Below, piece by piece: positions 1-5,238 of a stretch of DNA of 12,145 nt. The DNA comes from Candidatus Zixiibacteriota bacterium (GTDB lineage Bacteria; Zixibacteria; MSB-5A5; GN15; FEB-12). The stretch lies in NCBI GenBank assembly GCA_016213305.1, contig JACRAV010000187.1:1-12145 (forward strand), in the 5' to 3' direction. The notes below the pieces were generated by a model that ran no database searches, was not told the origin of the DNA, and saw only the letters and a program-made list of their open reading frames with translations. How positions within the stretch are numbered: position 1 is the stretch's first letter; every line of letters starts with the position of its first letter. A program made the position numbers and the translations under genes.

Positions 1-66
1 TATAATTGGGACGGGCAATTAGTCACCGTCGAGTTGGTTGCGAAATTGATCAGAAAACACGGGGTC

Positions 67-97
67 TTGTGGTCGGCGGACATTCCAGTCCGCCGAC
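67..97. repeat. hairpin repeat unit, perfect 10-bp arms
   Basis: The arms GTCGGCGGAC (72-81) and GTCCGCCGAC (88-97) are perfect inverted repeats around the 6-base spacer ATTCCA. The unit is preceded by TTGTGG (67-72). The same TTGTGG leader followed by a GC-rich hairpin with a CAT(T)CC centre appears on the minus strand in the 143-193 and 1616-1666 repeats, so this is probably a diverged member of the same family. Orientation and function are unknown. Confidence 0.7.
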
Positions 98-115
98 AGA
101 GAGGGGGGTACGGAA

Positions 116-133
116 CCCAGAGCAAGCTCTGGG
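116..133. repeat. small perfect hairpin CCCAGAGC-AA-GCTCTGGG
   Basis: An 8-base arm is followed by two bases and its exact reverse complement. It sits 18 bases after the 67-97 hairpin and 10 bases before the 143-193 repeat, as part of a dense run of palindromes after the DDAH gene. Confidence 0.6.
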
Positions 134-142
134 CCATAAAGA

Positions 143-193
143 CCTACGTGCCCGCCGTTTGGGGCAGGCAGGATGCCTGCCGCCCACAAAACT
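143..193. repeat. dispersed palindromic repeat, copy 1 (partial element)
   Basis: This 51-base block matches 1616-1666 at 49 of 51 positions by eye. Its core is the perfect palindrome GGCAGGCA-GGA-TGCCTGCC (163-181), followed by the terminal motif CCCACAAAACT. Compared with the fuller element at 1597-1665, this copy lacks the outer half of its left hairpin arm, keeping only CCTACGTGCCC, so it appears truncated. Confidence 0.8.
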
Positions 194-241
194 GTTCCAT
201 GATAGGCGGGCCCGCTTTTTCCCCCGGTGGCGGGTACGGCA

Positions 242-1006
242 TCAGAAGCGGAGTGACAGACAGCTTAGCCCGCCGTCGAGCTTTCGGAACTCTGAGACGT
301 CGAGCGCTATCGTCCTGTAGCCGCAAGACTTGATGGCCTGTTCCGTTTTCGGAAACCCGGCGGGCACGAGAACCGTGCCGTTGATCCAGACACAATTGGC
401 GGCGTACTGCTCGTTATCATCGATTGGAATCCGGGTAAACCTGGCTAATTCCGGATGAGACTTGAATTCACCGGCAACCAGCAGGTTGAAGTTCTCCAGA
501 TACGCCACTCCCGACTTCAAATGCAGGACATGCTTCAAAGGAACGGTCGAGCCGGTCATGCCGTGATTCTGGAGGATCTCGATGATCTGCTGGGCTCCCT
601 CGGGGTTGGTCCGGTCGGATAGTCCGATGTAGTAATGGGTACCAACCATCATAATGTCCCCCGCTTCGGCCGTCCCTGGTACTTCAACCGTTTCCACGGT
701 CTGAAAGAACTGTTTGACGACGGTTTCTATCTCCCTGGTCTCTCCTCGCCGCGACGGGGCGCCCGGACGCATCATTATGGCACACTCGGGGGTCAGAAGC
801 GCCGTGTCCTCAACAAAGGTCGAATCCGGATGGTCGTTATCCGGGGGCAGGACAGTGACAGTCAGGCCGCAGTCCCGTAGAGCATCGACATAGGCATCAT
901 ATTGGATCAGGGCTTTCTGATAATCCGGAGGACCAAGATCAGACGTCGTCAGGCCGTGGATCATTGAAGGGCCGGGTCGTCTGGCAATGGCTCGAGTGTA
1001 GCGCAT
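242..1006 (-). CDS. dimethylarginine dimethylaminohydrolase (DDAH)-like hydrolase
   Basis: This 254-residue protein belongs to the amidinotransferase/arginine-deiminase superfamily and best resembles DDAH, which hydrolyses N-omega-methylated arginines to citrulline and methylamines in the cytosol. The family signatures are clear: FVEDTA (64-69), AEAGD (113-117), HLKSG (162-166) and GGLSC (245-249). Glu114, His162 and Cys249 form the expected triad and fall at the same numbers known for the Pseudomonas aeruginosa enzyme. The length is typical and the gene looks intact. The ATG at 1006 precedes MRYTRAIARRPG, a usual family N-terminus; the ribosome site before it is weak. It stands alone, with repeat DNA on both sides, so context says nothing about its substrate. 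A related amidino-hydrolase specificity is possible. Confidence 0.9.
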   Translation of the reverse strand: MRYTRAIARRPGPSMIHGLTTSDLGPPDYQKALIQYDAYVDALRDCGLTVTVLPPDNDHPDSTFVEDTALLTPECAIMMRPGAPSRRGETREIETVVKQFFQTVETVEVPGTAEAGDIMMVGTHYYIGLSDRTNPEGAQQIIEILQNHGMTGSTVPLKHVLHLKSGVAYLENFNLLVAGEFKSHPELARFTRIPIDDNEQYAANCVWINGTVLVPAGFPKTEQAIKSCGYRTIALDVSEFRKLDGGLSCLSLRF

Positions 1007-1103
1007 TTGGTTCTCTACCGTGTCGGCTGAGCGTCGGACCTCAGCTTATCGCCCGCTTTCGACAGTCTTTGTGCGCGGCACGACCGGTTTGGAGTGCTCG
1101 TCG
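1007..1103. other. intergenic region with small hairpin and half repeat
   Basis: This is the spacer upstream of the DDAH gene. It contains a GCTGAG/CTCAGC inverted repeat with an 8-base loop (1026-1045), in the presumed 5' leader, and a 15-base piece of the dispersed repeat (1068-1082). I found no convincing -35/-10 pair. Confidence 0.4.
1068..1082. repeat. half unit of dispersed repeat flanking the 1104-1574 gene
   Basis: TTTGTGCGCGGCACG is identical to 1598-1612, the outer arm of the fuller repeat element. The two copies lie in the same orientation just outside either end of the gene at 1104-1574. After this point the sequence diverges. Confidence 0.6.
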
Positions 1104-1574
1104 TCACTTAGGCACCTGATGCTCTCCGAAGTGCTTTCTAATTAGTTCCTCGTCACCAAGAATCATCACGTTTGTGCGATGCGCTATCCTCTCAGCAAGG
1201 AGGGCAAGAATTGTGTCTCTTCCTTCAGTTTCCTGGGTAATGCGTAAGCTCTTCCAGCCCGCAAACAAACTGATGTCGATTGGTTGCACGATTATCTTGG
1301 TTAGGTCGGCATACCTCATTGTTTGAATAATCAGTGTGCGCTTGACTATCGATTCAGGACCGACGGTCAAAGAGAATCGGAGAAAGCTGACGATACCTAA
1401 TATTGTGATGGCCAGCAAAAGCCCACCTGCCAGAACGTACCACGCACCTCCATTCTCGCTCGCACCAAACCATAATGACAAAACAGACGCCGCAACACCA
1501 ACGGGCAGTAGGAACGCTCCCAACACCTTTGCGCAGCGAGAGTATCTGAAGACCTTGTATTCTGCAGAAGCCAT
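1104..1574 (-). CDS. two-TM membrane protein, bacterial PH-domain-like
   Basis: This 156-residue protein has two hydrophobic segments (about 17-36 and 45-66) near its N-terminus. A soluble region rich in beta-strand-like stretches follows (about 67-145), containing 'LTVGPESIVKRT' and 'SLRIT'. This layout, a short TM hairpin followed by a small beta-rich domain facing the cytosol, is that of the bPH/YdbS-like membrane proteins. The match is by architecture rather than a diagnostic motif, so the function is unknown. ATG at 1574 is preceded by GAGGG at a reasonable distance. The gene stands between two copies of a 15-base repeat half unit (1068-1082 and 1598-1612), which could reflect insertion between repeats. 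Confidence 0.7.
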   Translation of the reverse strand: MASAEYKVFRYSRCAKVLGAFLLPVGVAASVLSLWFGASENGGAWYVLAGGLLLAITILGIVSFLRFSLTVGPESIVKRTLIIQTMRYADLTKIIVQPIDISLFAGWKSLRITQETEGRDTILALLAERIAHRTNVMILGDEELIRKHFGEHQVPK

Positions 1575-1596
1575 TTGAGGTCCCTCAATTCTTTAA

Positions 1597-1665
1597 TTTT
1601 GTGCGCGGCACGTATCCTACGTGCCCGGCGTTGGGGGCAGGCAGGATGCCTGCCGCCCACAAAAC
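1597..1665. repeat. palindromic element made of two inverted hairpin units
   Basis: The ends are near-perfect inverted repeats: TTTTGTGCGCGGCA at the left against TTTTGTGGGCGGCA read from the right (13 of 14). Inside each end is a perfect hairpin, GGCACGTA-TCC-TACGTGCC (1607-1625) and GGCAGGCA-GGA-TGCCTGCC (1636-1654). Read outward to inward, the two halves share GGCA...ATCCT...TGCC and differ at three stem positions on each side, with pairing kept. The element lies just after the stop of the upstream gene (1679) and before the start of the next (1574), so it could shape or separate the two transcripts. Confidence 0.8.
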
Positions 1666-1666
1666 T
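1616..1666. repeat. dispersed palindromic repeat, copy 2
   Basis: This block is 49/51 identical to copy 1 at 143-193, in the same orientation, about 1.47 kb away. It is the right-hand three quarters of the fuller inverted element at 1597-1665. Two well-conserved copies within 1.7 kb suggest a repeat family spread in the genome. Confidence 0.8.
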
Positions 1667-1678
1667 TGCGGGTGGAGA

Positions 1679-2086
1679 CTATTTCTGCAGGCTCTCCCTC
1701 GAATATTCGACCGGTGCACTCAAACTGATTTCGCGCAATTCGCCGTCGCCGAACTTTCTGGCGACTGCATAAAACTTCTGTTCGCCGTTCAGTTGTGCCT
1801 TGCCTGCAATACCTGCCACGTTTCCGATCCACCACAAGGGAACCCGATCATCAAGAAAGACCACGATCTTCTGGTCGGGCCCAAAGTCATTCACCTTGTC
1901 CTGTAATACGCGCAGAATCTGGTCCCCAACAACTTCAGAATTCACTTTGAGCACGACTTTACCCTTCTCCCACAAGGCCTCAATCTCGATAACCTTCGAC
2001 TGCGAAGTCTGAAGATGGGCGCTGGTCATAGAGAGAAACAACACTACTGGGACAAGCGCTAACAGGGTTCTTTTCTTAATCACCAT
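1679..2086 (-). CDS. small exported protein resembling an ExbD periplasmic domain
   Basis: The protein has 135 residues. A basic start (MVIKKR) and a hydrophobic stretch (7-20) end in TSA (21-23), which looks like a signal peptidase I site. The mature part has an ILRVLQDKV helix, then IVVFLDDRVPLWWIG and a final KFYAVARK strand. This order resembles the C-terminal periplasmic domain of ExbD/TolR proteins (strand with conserved Asp, 'VPY..V..VM..A', final strand). The intramembrane Asp of real ExbD is absent from the hydrophobic segment and no exbB-like gene is adjacent, so it should not be called a working ExbD. The ATG at 2086 was chosen because AGGAGG lies 9 bases upstream and a signal peptide follows; a longer frame to 2170 would run across the promoter. 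It has its own promoter. Confidence 0.7.
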   Translation of the reverse strand: MVIKKRTLLALVPVVLFLSMTSAHLQTSQSKVIEIEALWEKGKVVLKVNSEVVGDQILRVLQDKVNDFGPDQKIVVFLDDRVPLWWIGNVAGIAGKAQLNGEQKFYAVARKFGDGELREISLSAPVEYSRESLQK

Positions 2087-2118
2087 CTCCGATTTCCTCC
2101 TGTACCTGGCCTTGATAC

Positions 2119-2136
2119 CCCGCCATTTATGGCGGG
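2119..2136 (-). promoter_or_regulatory. perfect 5'-UTR hairpin CCCGCCAT-AA-ATGGCGGG
   Basis: The minus strand carries an 8-base arm, two bases and its exact complement, between the predicted promoter at 2148-2177 and the ribosome site before 2086. It may stabilise the leader or affect translation; it could also be another member of the palindromic repeats in this region. No U-tract follows, so a terminator is unlikely. Confidence 0.5.
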
Positions 2137-2147
2137 CTGGCCAATCC

Positions 2148-2177
2148 ACGATACGTCTATGTCTGCACATCTGTCAA
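2148..2177 (-). promoter_or_regulatory. sigma-70-type promoter for the ExbD-like gene
   Basis: On the minus strand a perfect -35 TTGACA (2177-2172) is followed after 18 bases by TATCGT (2153-2148). Transcription would begin near 2141, giving a leader of about 55 bases with a hairpin and an AGGAGG ribosome site. It lies between the tRNA gene and the coding start, so the gene probably does not depend on tRNA read-through. Confidence 0.65.
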
Positions 2178-2188
2178 GATCATCGCGT

Positions 2189-2206
2189 GACGCCCGGTGC
2201 GGCGTC
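2189..2206 (-). other. hairpin just after the tRNA 3' end
   Basis: GACGCC and GGCGTC pair around the loop GCACCG, starting 10 bases beyond the tRNA discriminator. It could help end or process the tRNA transcript, but no U-tract follows, so it is not called a terminator. Confidence 0.35.
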
Positions 2207-2212
2207 GAATGA

Positions 2213-2307
<95 letters not shown>

Positions 2308-2330
2308 GGCGCAATTGAAATAAGCACGCC

Positions 2331-2359
2331 AATATACCGCGCCGCCCGGCTCCGTTCAA
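2331..2359 (-). promoter_or_regulatory. sigma-70-type promoter of tRNA-Ser
   Basis: On the minus strand TTGAAC (2359-2354) and TATATT (2336-2331) are separated by exactly 17 bases. Transcription would start near 2324, leaving a leader of roughly 17 bases before the tRNA. The spacer is very GC-rich (GGAGCCGGGCGGCGCGG). Confidence 0.75.
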
Positions 2360-2417
2360 GCGGATTTTCGCCCCCCTCAATGCACGCGAAATATGATTTC
2401 GAATGAAGTACGGCCCG

Positions 2418-2441
2418 AAAACCGCCGGCTACTGGCGGCGG
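2418..2441 (-). terminator. possible terminator overlapping the fapA stop codon
   Basis: On the minus strand CCGCCG (2441-2436) pairs with CGGCGG (2427-2422) around an 8-base loop that contains the fapA stop TAG, followed by TTTT (2421-2418). The short U-tract makes it a weak intrinsic terminator, but its place at the end of a long operon and before a separate tRNA promoter fits. Confidence 0.45.
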
Positions 2442-3826
2442 ACCTGGTTTCCGTCGAGCAGATAGGTGCCGCGCCCTTCTTCCTGATTGAAGTCCTTATA
2501 CACCAGTCCAAAAGTGGTGCGCACCCCGGGATAGATGATTTCGTCGGCGTGAATCCGGGCATCGGACAGTTCCTTGAGTTTCGCCTCGGCCTCCTGTTTC
2601 ACCTGTTCCAGATGGGCCAGCGACTCCGGCACTTCGTCGAGAAACAGCTCAAGTTTGGCCATCACTTCGCGCTTCCCCGGCGTGAGCTTGTTGAAGGCAT
2701 CGAGCCGCATCAGGGTGGCCAGCGCCCCCTTGACCCGGTCGGCATCCTGATTGACACGGGCGATTTCCTGTATGGTCCGGAAGTAGGCGGCAAAGACGTC
2801 GGCGTTATACCCGGCGACGAGGATAGTCGCGGTGCCGGCCGGCGACCCCAGAATGGCGGCCCGAATATCCTTGCCGGCGCGAATCTCCCCACCCACGATC
2901 TTGCCGCGCCTCCCTTTGACGGTCACTCTCTCTTTGGCCGTGACCAGGCACTTGATGATTTCCCCACCGACCGTCACGCTCCCGCCGCAATTGATCTTTT
3001 GCCCCTCGGCGTATCTGAGGATGATATCCCCTCCGGCGTCCATAATCCCCTGTCCGTCGCCGAAAAAGCCGCCCTTGACAAAGATGTTCCCTTTGACGAT
3101 CAGCCGGGCATCCTCGACATTCCCGCTGACCTCGAGATCGCCGTCGATTGTCAGCTCAAACCCCGCCTTGATGTCCCCTTTGACCCGAACCGAACCGCGG
3201 CAGTCGATATTACCCACGTTGAAATCGACGTCGCCATTTATCGACACCACATCGACTACCGACACTTTGCCGTTGGTGAACTGGATCACGCCGCTGGCGG
3301 TGGTCACGACCGAGCGCCCGTCGCCGGTCACTTCGGTGTTGGCGCCGTTGTTGAAACTGAGGTCGCGCCCGATCGGTCCCCCGATCTCCTTGCCCGTGAC
3401 GTCCATTCCCGGCTTGCCCACCGAGGGAGGCGTCTTGGTGACCAGCACCTGGCCGGCGGTGCAGTTCTGAATGAAATTGATATCCTTGTAATCGATATTG
3501 CCGTTCGCATCGACCCGCGGCTGATGCTGGTCGGTGGTGTTGAAGTGATACGTGAAGGTGGCGTTCTGGCCCTTTTCCGGCGGTACCCCGTCAGCTACTT
3601 TTACCGGCACATTGAATCGCTGATCGCTGATTATTGACGTGATTGCGGCGCTGTTGATGCCGTACATCACCCCTTCCCTCGCCAGCGCGTCGAGCACTTC
3701 CTGCTCGGTGATGACCTGTTCGTCAGTCGCCGGTTTGCGCAGAAGCAGTGAGGCCGACATGGCGTCCTTGGACACAATGACCTTGATGCGTTCGCGGGTT
3801 CCGGTCGATTGTGCTCCAGCAGACAC
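2429..3826 (-). CDS. fapA: FapA (DUF342) flagellar assembly protein A family
   Basis: The 465-residue protein matches the DUF342/FapA family. An N-terminal domain (about 15-125) contains the PATDEQVITEQEVLDAL and YGIN segments. A long beta-helix-like region follows (about 130-330), with repeated short strands separated by glycines, such as INGDVDFNVGNI, GSVRVKGDIKAG, LTIDGDLEVSG and GGSVTVGGEI. A C-terminal helical region (about 345-425) ends in a small beta segment. In Vibrio vulnificus FapA is linked to polar flagellum assembly and to the sugar phosphotransferase protein EIIA-Glc; the mechanism elsewhere is unclear. The start is GTG at 3826, supported by GGAGG eight bases upstream. It is the last gene of the flagellar cluster, 18 bases after the preceding response regulator, and a hairpin overlaps its stop codon. 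Confidence 0.88.
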   Translation of the reverse strand: MSAGAQSTGTRERIKVIVSKDAMSASLLLRKPATDEQVITEQEVLDALAREGVMYGINSAAITSIISDQRFNVPVKVADGVPPEKGQNATFTYHFNTTDQHQPRVDANGNIDYKDINFIQNCTAGQVLVTKTPPSVGKPGMDVTGKEIGGPIGRDLSFNNGANTEVTGDGRSVVTTASGVIQFTNGKVSVVDVVSINGDVDFNVGNIDCRGSVRVKGDIKAGFELTIDGDLEVSGNVEDARLIVKGNIFVKGGFFGDGQGIMDAGGDIILRYAEGQKINCGGSVTVGGEIIKCLVTAKERVTVKGRRGKIVGGEIRAGKDIRAAILGSPAGTATILVAGYNADVFAAYFRTIQEIARVNQDADRVKGALATLMRLDAFNKLTPGKREVMAKLELFLDEVPESLAHLEQVKQEAEAKLKELSDARIHADEIIYPGVRTTFGLVYKDFNQEEGRGTYLLDGNQVRRQ

Positions 3827-3844
3827 GGGTCGATCCTCCGGGTA

Positions 3845-4246
3845 TCAGGTGACGTCGGGTACTGGTTTCCCCGACAGAAGGCGCCAGTAGGTCCGTTCGA
3901 CCACCAGCGCGATTTCGTGGCTCTTGAACGGTTTGGTTATGTATTCATCGGCGCCCAGTACGAGGCCGTCTCTGACCGAATATGTGTCGCCAAAGGCGGT
4001 GATCAGGATGACGGGAATGGACGGAAACCGTTCTTTGACCGCCTTGAGCAAATCGTACCCGTTCATGACCGGCATCCGGATATCCGAGACGATGATATTG
4101 ACCGGTGTCTGTTCGAGTAACTCCAGCGCGGCCCGGCCATTGTCGGCCTGCAAAACGCGGTACCCCTCGCGGACCAGGATCTTTTCGATCAGCTTGCGCG
4201 CCATCGTATCGTCATCAACAATCAATATCGTCATTGTCGTCTTCAT
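3845..4246 (-). CDS. single-domain response regulator (CheY-like), second copy
   Basis: The 133-residue protein is a lone receiver domain with no output domain. The acidic pair is in IVDDD (9-13), the phospho-acceptor is Asp55 in VSDIRMP, the conserved Thr is T83 in ILITA, and the conserved Lys is K105 in TKPF. All key residues are present, so it should accept phosphate. It lies between another receiver gene and fapA, which suggests that it acts through protein contact on the motility system, as CheY does, although no cheA or fliM is in view. ATG at 4246 follows AGGGGA at a somewhat long distance; MTILIVDD could be a second start. The 85-base gap upstream leaves room for a separate promoter, but I found no strong one. 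Confidence 0.9.
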   Translation of the reverse strand: MKTTMTILIVDDDTMARKLIEKILVREGYRVLQADNGRAALELLEQTPVNIIVSDIRMPVMNGYDLLKAVKERFPSIPVILITAFGDTYSVRDGLVLGADEYITKPFKSHEIALVVERTYWRLLSGKPVPDVT

Positions 4247-4331
4247 CGACCTTTGGTCCCCTGCGCCAGAATTCTCCGGATGTCGTCACTTGACCGCACA
4301 CCGGGGTTTGTGACCACTATACTCGATTTCT

Positions 4332-4754
4332 TCATGTCAGCGTGGTGGCAACCTCGGCTATGAATTCGTCGAGCATGATCGGTTTGTACAGGACGCGGCA
4401 GGCGCCCTGCACACCGGCTTCCTTCACCAGCCGGTCGGTGGCGTTCCCCGTGATCACCATCACCGGGACACGGGGCGAGTTCTGTTTGATCTGAATGAGC
4501 GCGTCCAGACCGGACACCTCCGGCATGATCAGGTCCATCGTGATCAGATCATAAGCCGTCTGTTCAGCTTTGGCGATGGCCTCGCTCCCCGAGTCGGCCA
4601 GATCGATTTCAAAGGCGTTGGTCAGGCGGCAAAAGTCCCTGAACACGTCGCGCACCCAGGTTTCATCATCGACGATGAGCACCCGAAACGCCCGTCCGCG
4701 TTCGCGCGCCTTTTCCGCCAGCTTTTGTAGATCAGCGGCCATAGTTTTGTTCAT
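4332..4754 (-). CDS. single-domain response regulator (CheY-like) with helical N-tail
   Basis: The chosen start gives 140 residues: a receiver domain after about 22 residues of charged helix (AADLQKLAEKARERGRAF). Asp29 and Asp30 (IVDD), phospho-acceptor Asp74 (TMDLIMP), Thr102 (VITG) and Lys124 (YKP) are all present. ATG at 4754 is preferred over a frame opening at 4811 because GGAGG lies eight bases before it and the extra residues look non-coding. The next gene is another receiver of different sequence, so the pair is not a recent duplication. The partner kinase is presumably the incomplete GAF-DHp protein two genes upstream or a kinase elsewhere; this is inference. Confidence 0.88.
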   Translation of the reverse strand: MNKTMAADLQKLAEKARERGRAFRVLIVDDETWVRDVFRDFCRLTNAFEIDLADSGSEAIAKAEQTAYDLITMDLIMPEVSGLDALIQIKQNSPRVPVMVITGNATDRLVKEAGVQGACRVLYKPIMLDEFIAEVATTLT

Positions 4755-4799
4755 AATGGATGCCTCCGGTCCCGGCCAGACGCGCATACATCTGCGCCC

Positions 4800-4828
4800 C
4801 TGCCGGACCACTATTATAGTATCGGCAG
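4800..4828 (-). promoter_or_regulatory. nested palindrome with TATAAT, possible promoter/operator
   Basis: Outer arms CTGCCG (4800-4805) and CGGCAG (4823-4828) enclose a perfect 11-base palindrome, ACTATTATAGT (4810-4820). On the minus strand the centre reads TATAAT (4818-4813), a perfect -10 hexamer, but no good -35 lies 16-18 bases upstream. It sits in the 88-base gap before the first response regulator gene. It could be an activator-dependent promoter, a regulator site, or simply an RNA hairpin between operon segments. Confidence 0.35.
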
Positions 4829-4842
4829 AAAGCCGCTGGTCT

Positions 4843-5238
4843 TCAGGCCCCCGCTGAGCCGTCCTGGGCCTGTTCCAGCTGGCCCAGCAAGCTCTGGCAC
4901 TGGCTCAGAATGCTGTGCAGGCGTTGTTCGATATGATCGCGGGTGTGTTGCCCCGAGGGGATTTCGAACACCATGGTCTCGGAATTGCGGGCGGCATTGA
5001 GGATATTGGTCAGGTCGGCGACCACCCGGACCGTGCCATTGACCAGCCGAATGAACTCCGGCTCCAGACGATCGAGCGTGGCCGACCCCTTCTCCGAACG
5101 GGCCTTGGCCAGATATAACGCGATATTGAGCGCCATCCCCTTTACTTCCTCGCTCAGCGCGTCAACCTGCGCCAGTAGCTCAAGTTCGCGGCGACGGGTG
5201 CGCTCCAGCGCCGAGGGTATTGGCAACGGATCGGTCAT
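4843..5238 (-). CDS. small all-helical protein coupled to the GAF-DHp gene
   Basis: The 131-residue protein has no family I can name. It appears wholly helical: a charged N-terminal helix (about 10-35), a hydrophobic helix around GMALNIALYLAKA (34-46), a helix around EFIRLVNGTVRVVADLTNIL, and an amphipathic C-terminal helix rich in Gln and Leu. ATG at 5238 overlaps the previous stop as ATGA, so the two are translationally coupled and probably made in similar amounts. The two central helices align loosely with the DHp hairpin of the neighbour, with SEEV where the neighbour has SHQI, so Glu would replace the phospho-histidine. That relation is my inference from a by-eye comparison. No catalytic motif, TM segment or Cys pair is seen. 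Confidence 0.75.
   Translation of the reverse strand: MTDPLPIPSALERTRRRELELLAQVDALSEEVKGMALNIALYLAKARSEKGSATLDRLEPEFIRLVNGTVRVVADLTNILNAARNSETMVFEIPSGQHTRDHIEQRLHSILSQCQSLLGQLEQAQDGSAGA

Larger units (their letters stand above)
1..241. other. gene-free stretch filled with palindromic repeats
   Basis: No convincing gene is visible here; the open frames are proline- and arginine-rich translations of palindromic DNA. The stretch lies downstream of the DDAH stop codon and holds at least three hairpin-forming units, annotated separately, plus a short GC palindrome (GCGGGCCCGC, 206-215). It may serve as the 3' region of the DDAH transcript, but no classical hairpin plus U-tract is present on the minus strand. 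Confidence 0.6.

Noticed and set aside
67..193. CRISPR array
   Set aside because: The repeats are not regularly spaced, have no uniform spacers and no cas genes are present.
206..220. GCGGGCCCGC followed by TTTTT as a plus-strand terminator
   Set aside because: The palindrome has no loop, so only three pairs could form, and there is no plus-strand gene upstream.
6..333. Overlapping plus-strand open frames at the left end
   Set aside because: They translate palindromic repeats and the antisense of the DDAH gene; no ribosome site or family resemblance.
2393..3637. Long open frame (414 codons) on the plus strand opposite fapA
   Set aside because: It is the antisense of a clear DUF342 gene; its Asp/His/Pro-rich composition is typical of the reverse strand of GC-rich coding DNA and it matches no family I know.
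3845..4754. Recent tandem duplication of a receiver gene
   Set aside because: The two receivers share only the family motifs; their other residues differ widely and one has an extra N-terminal helix.
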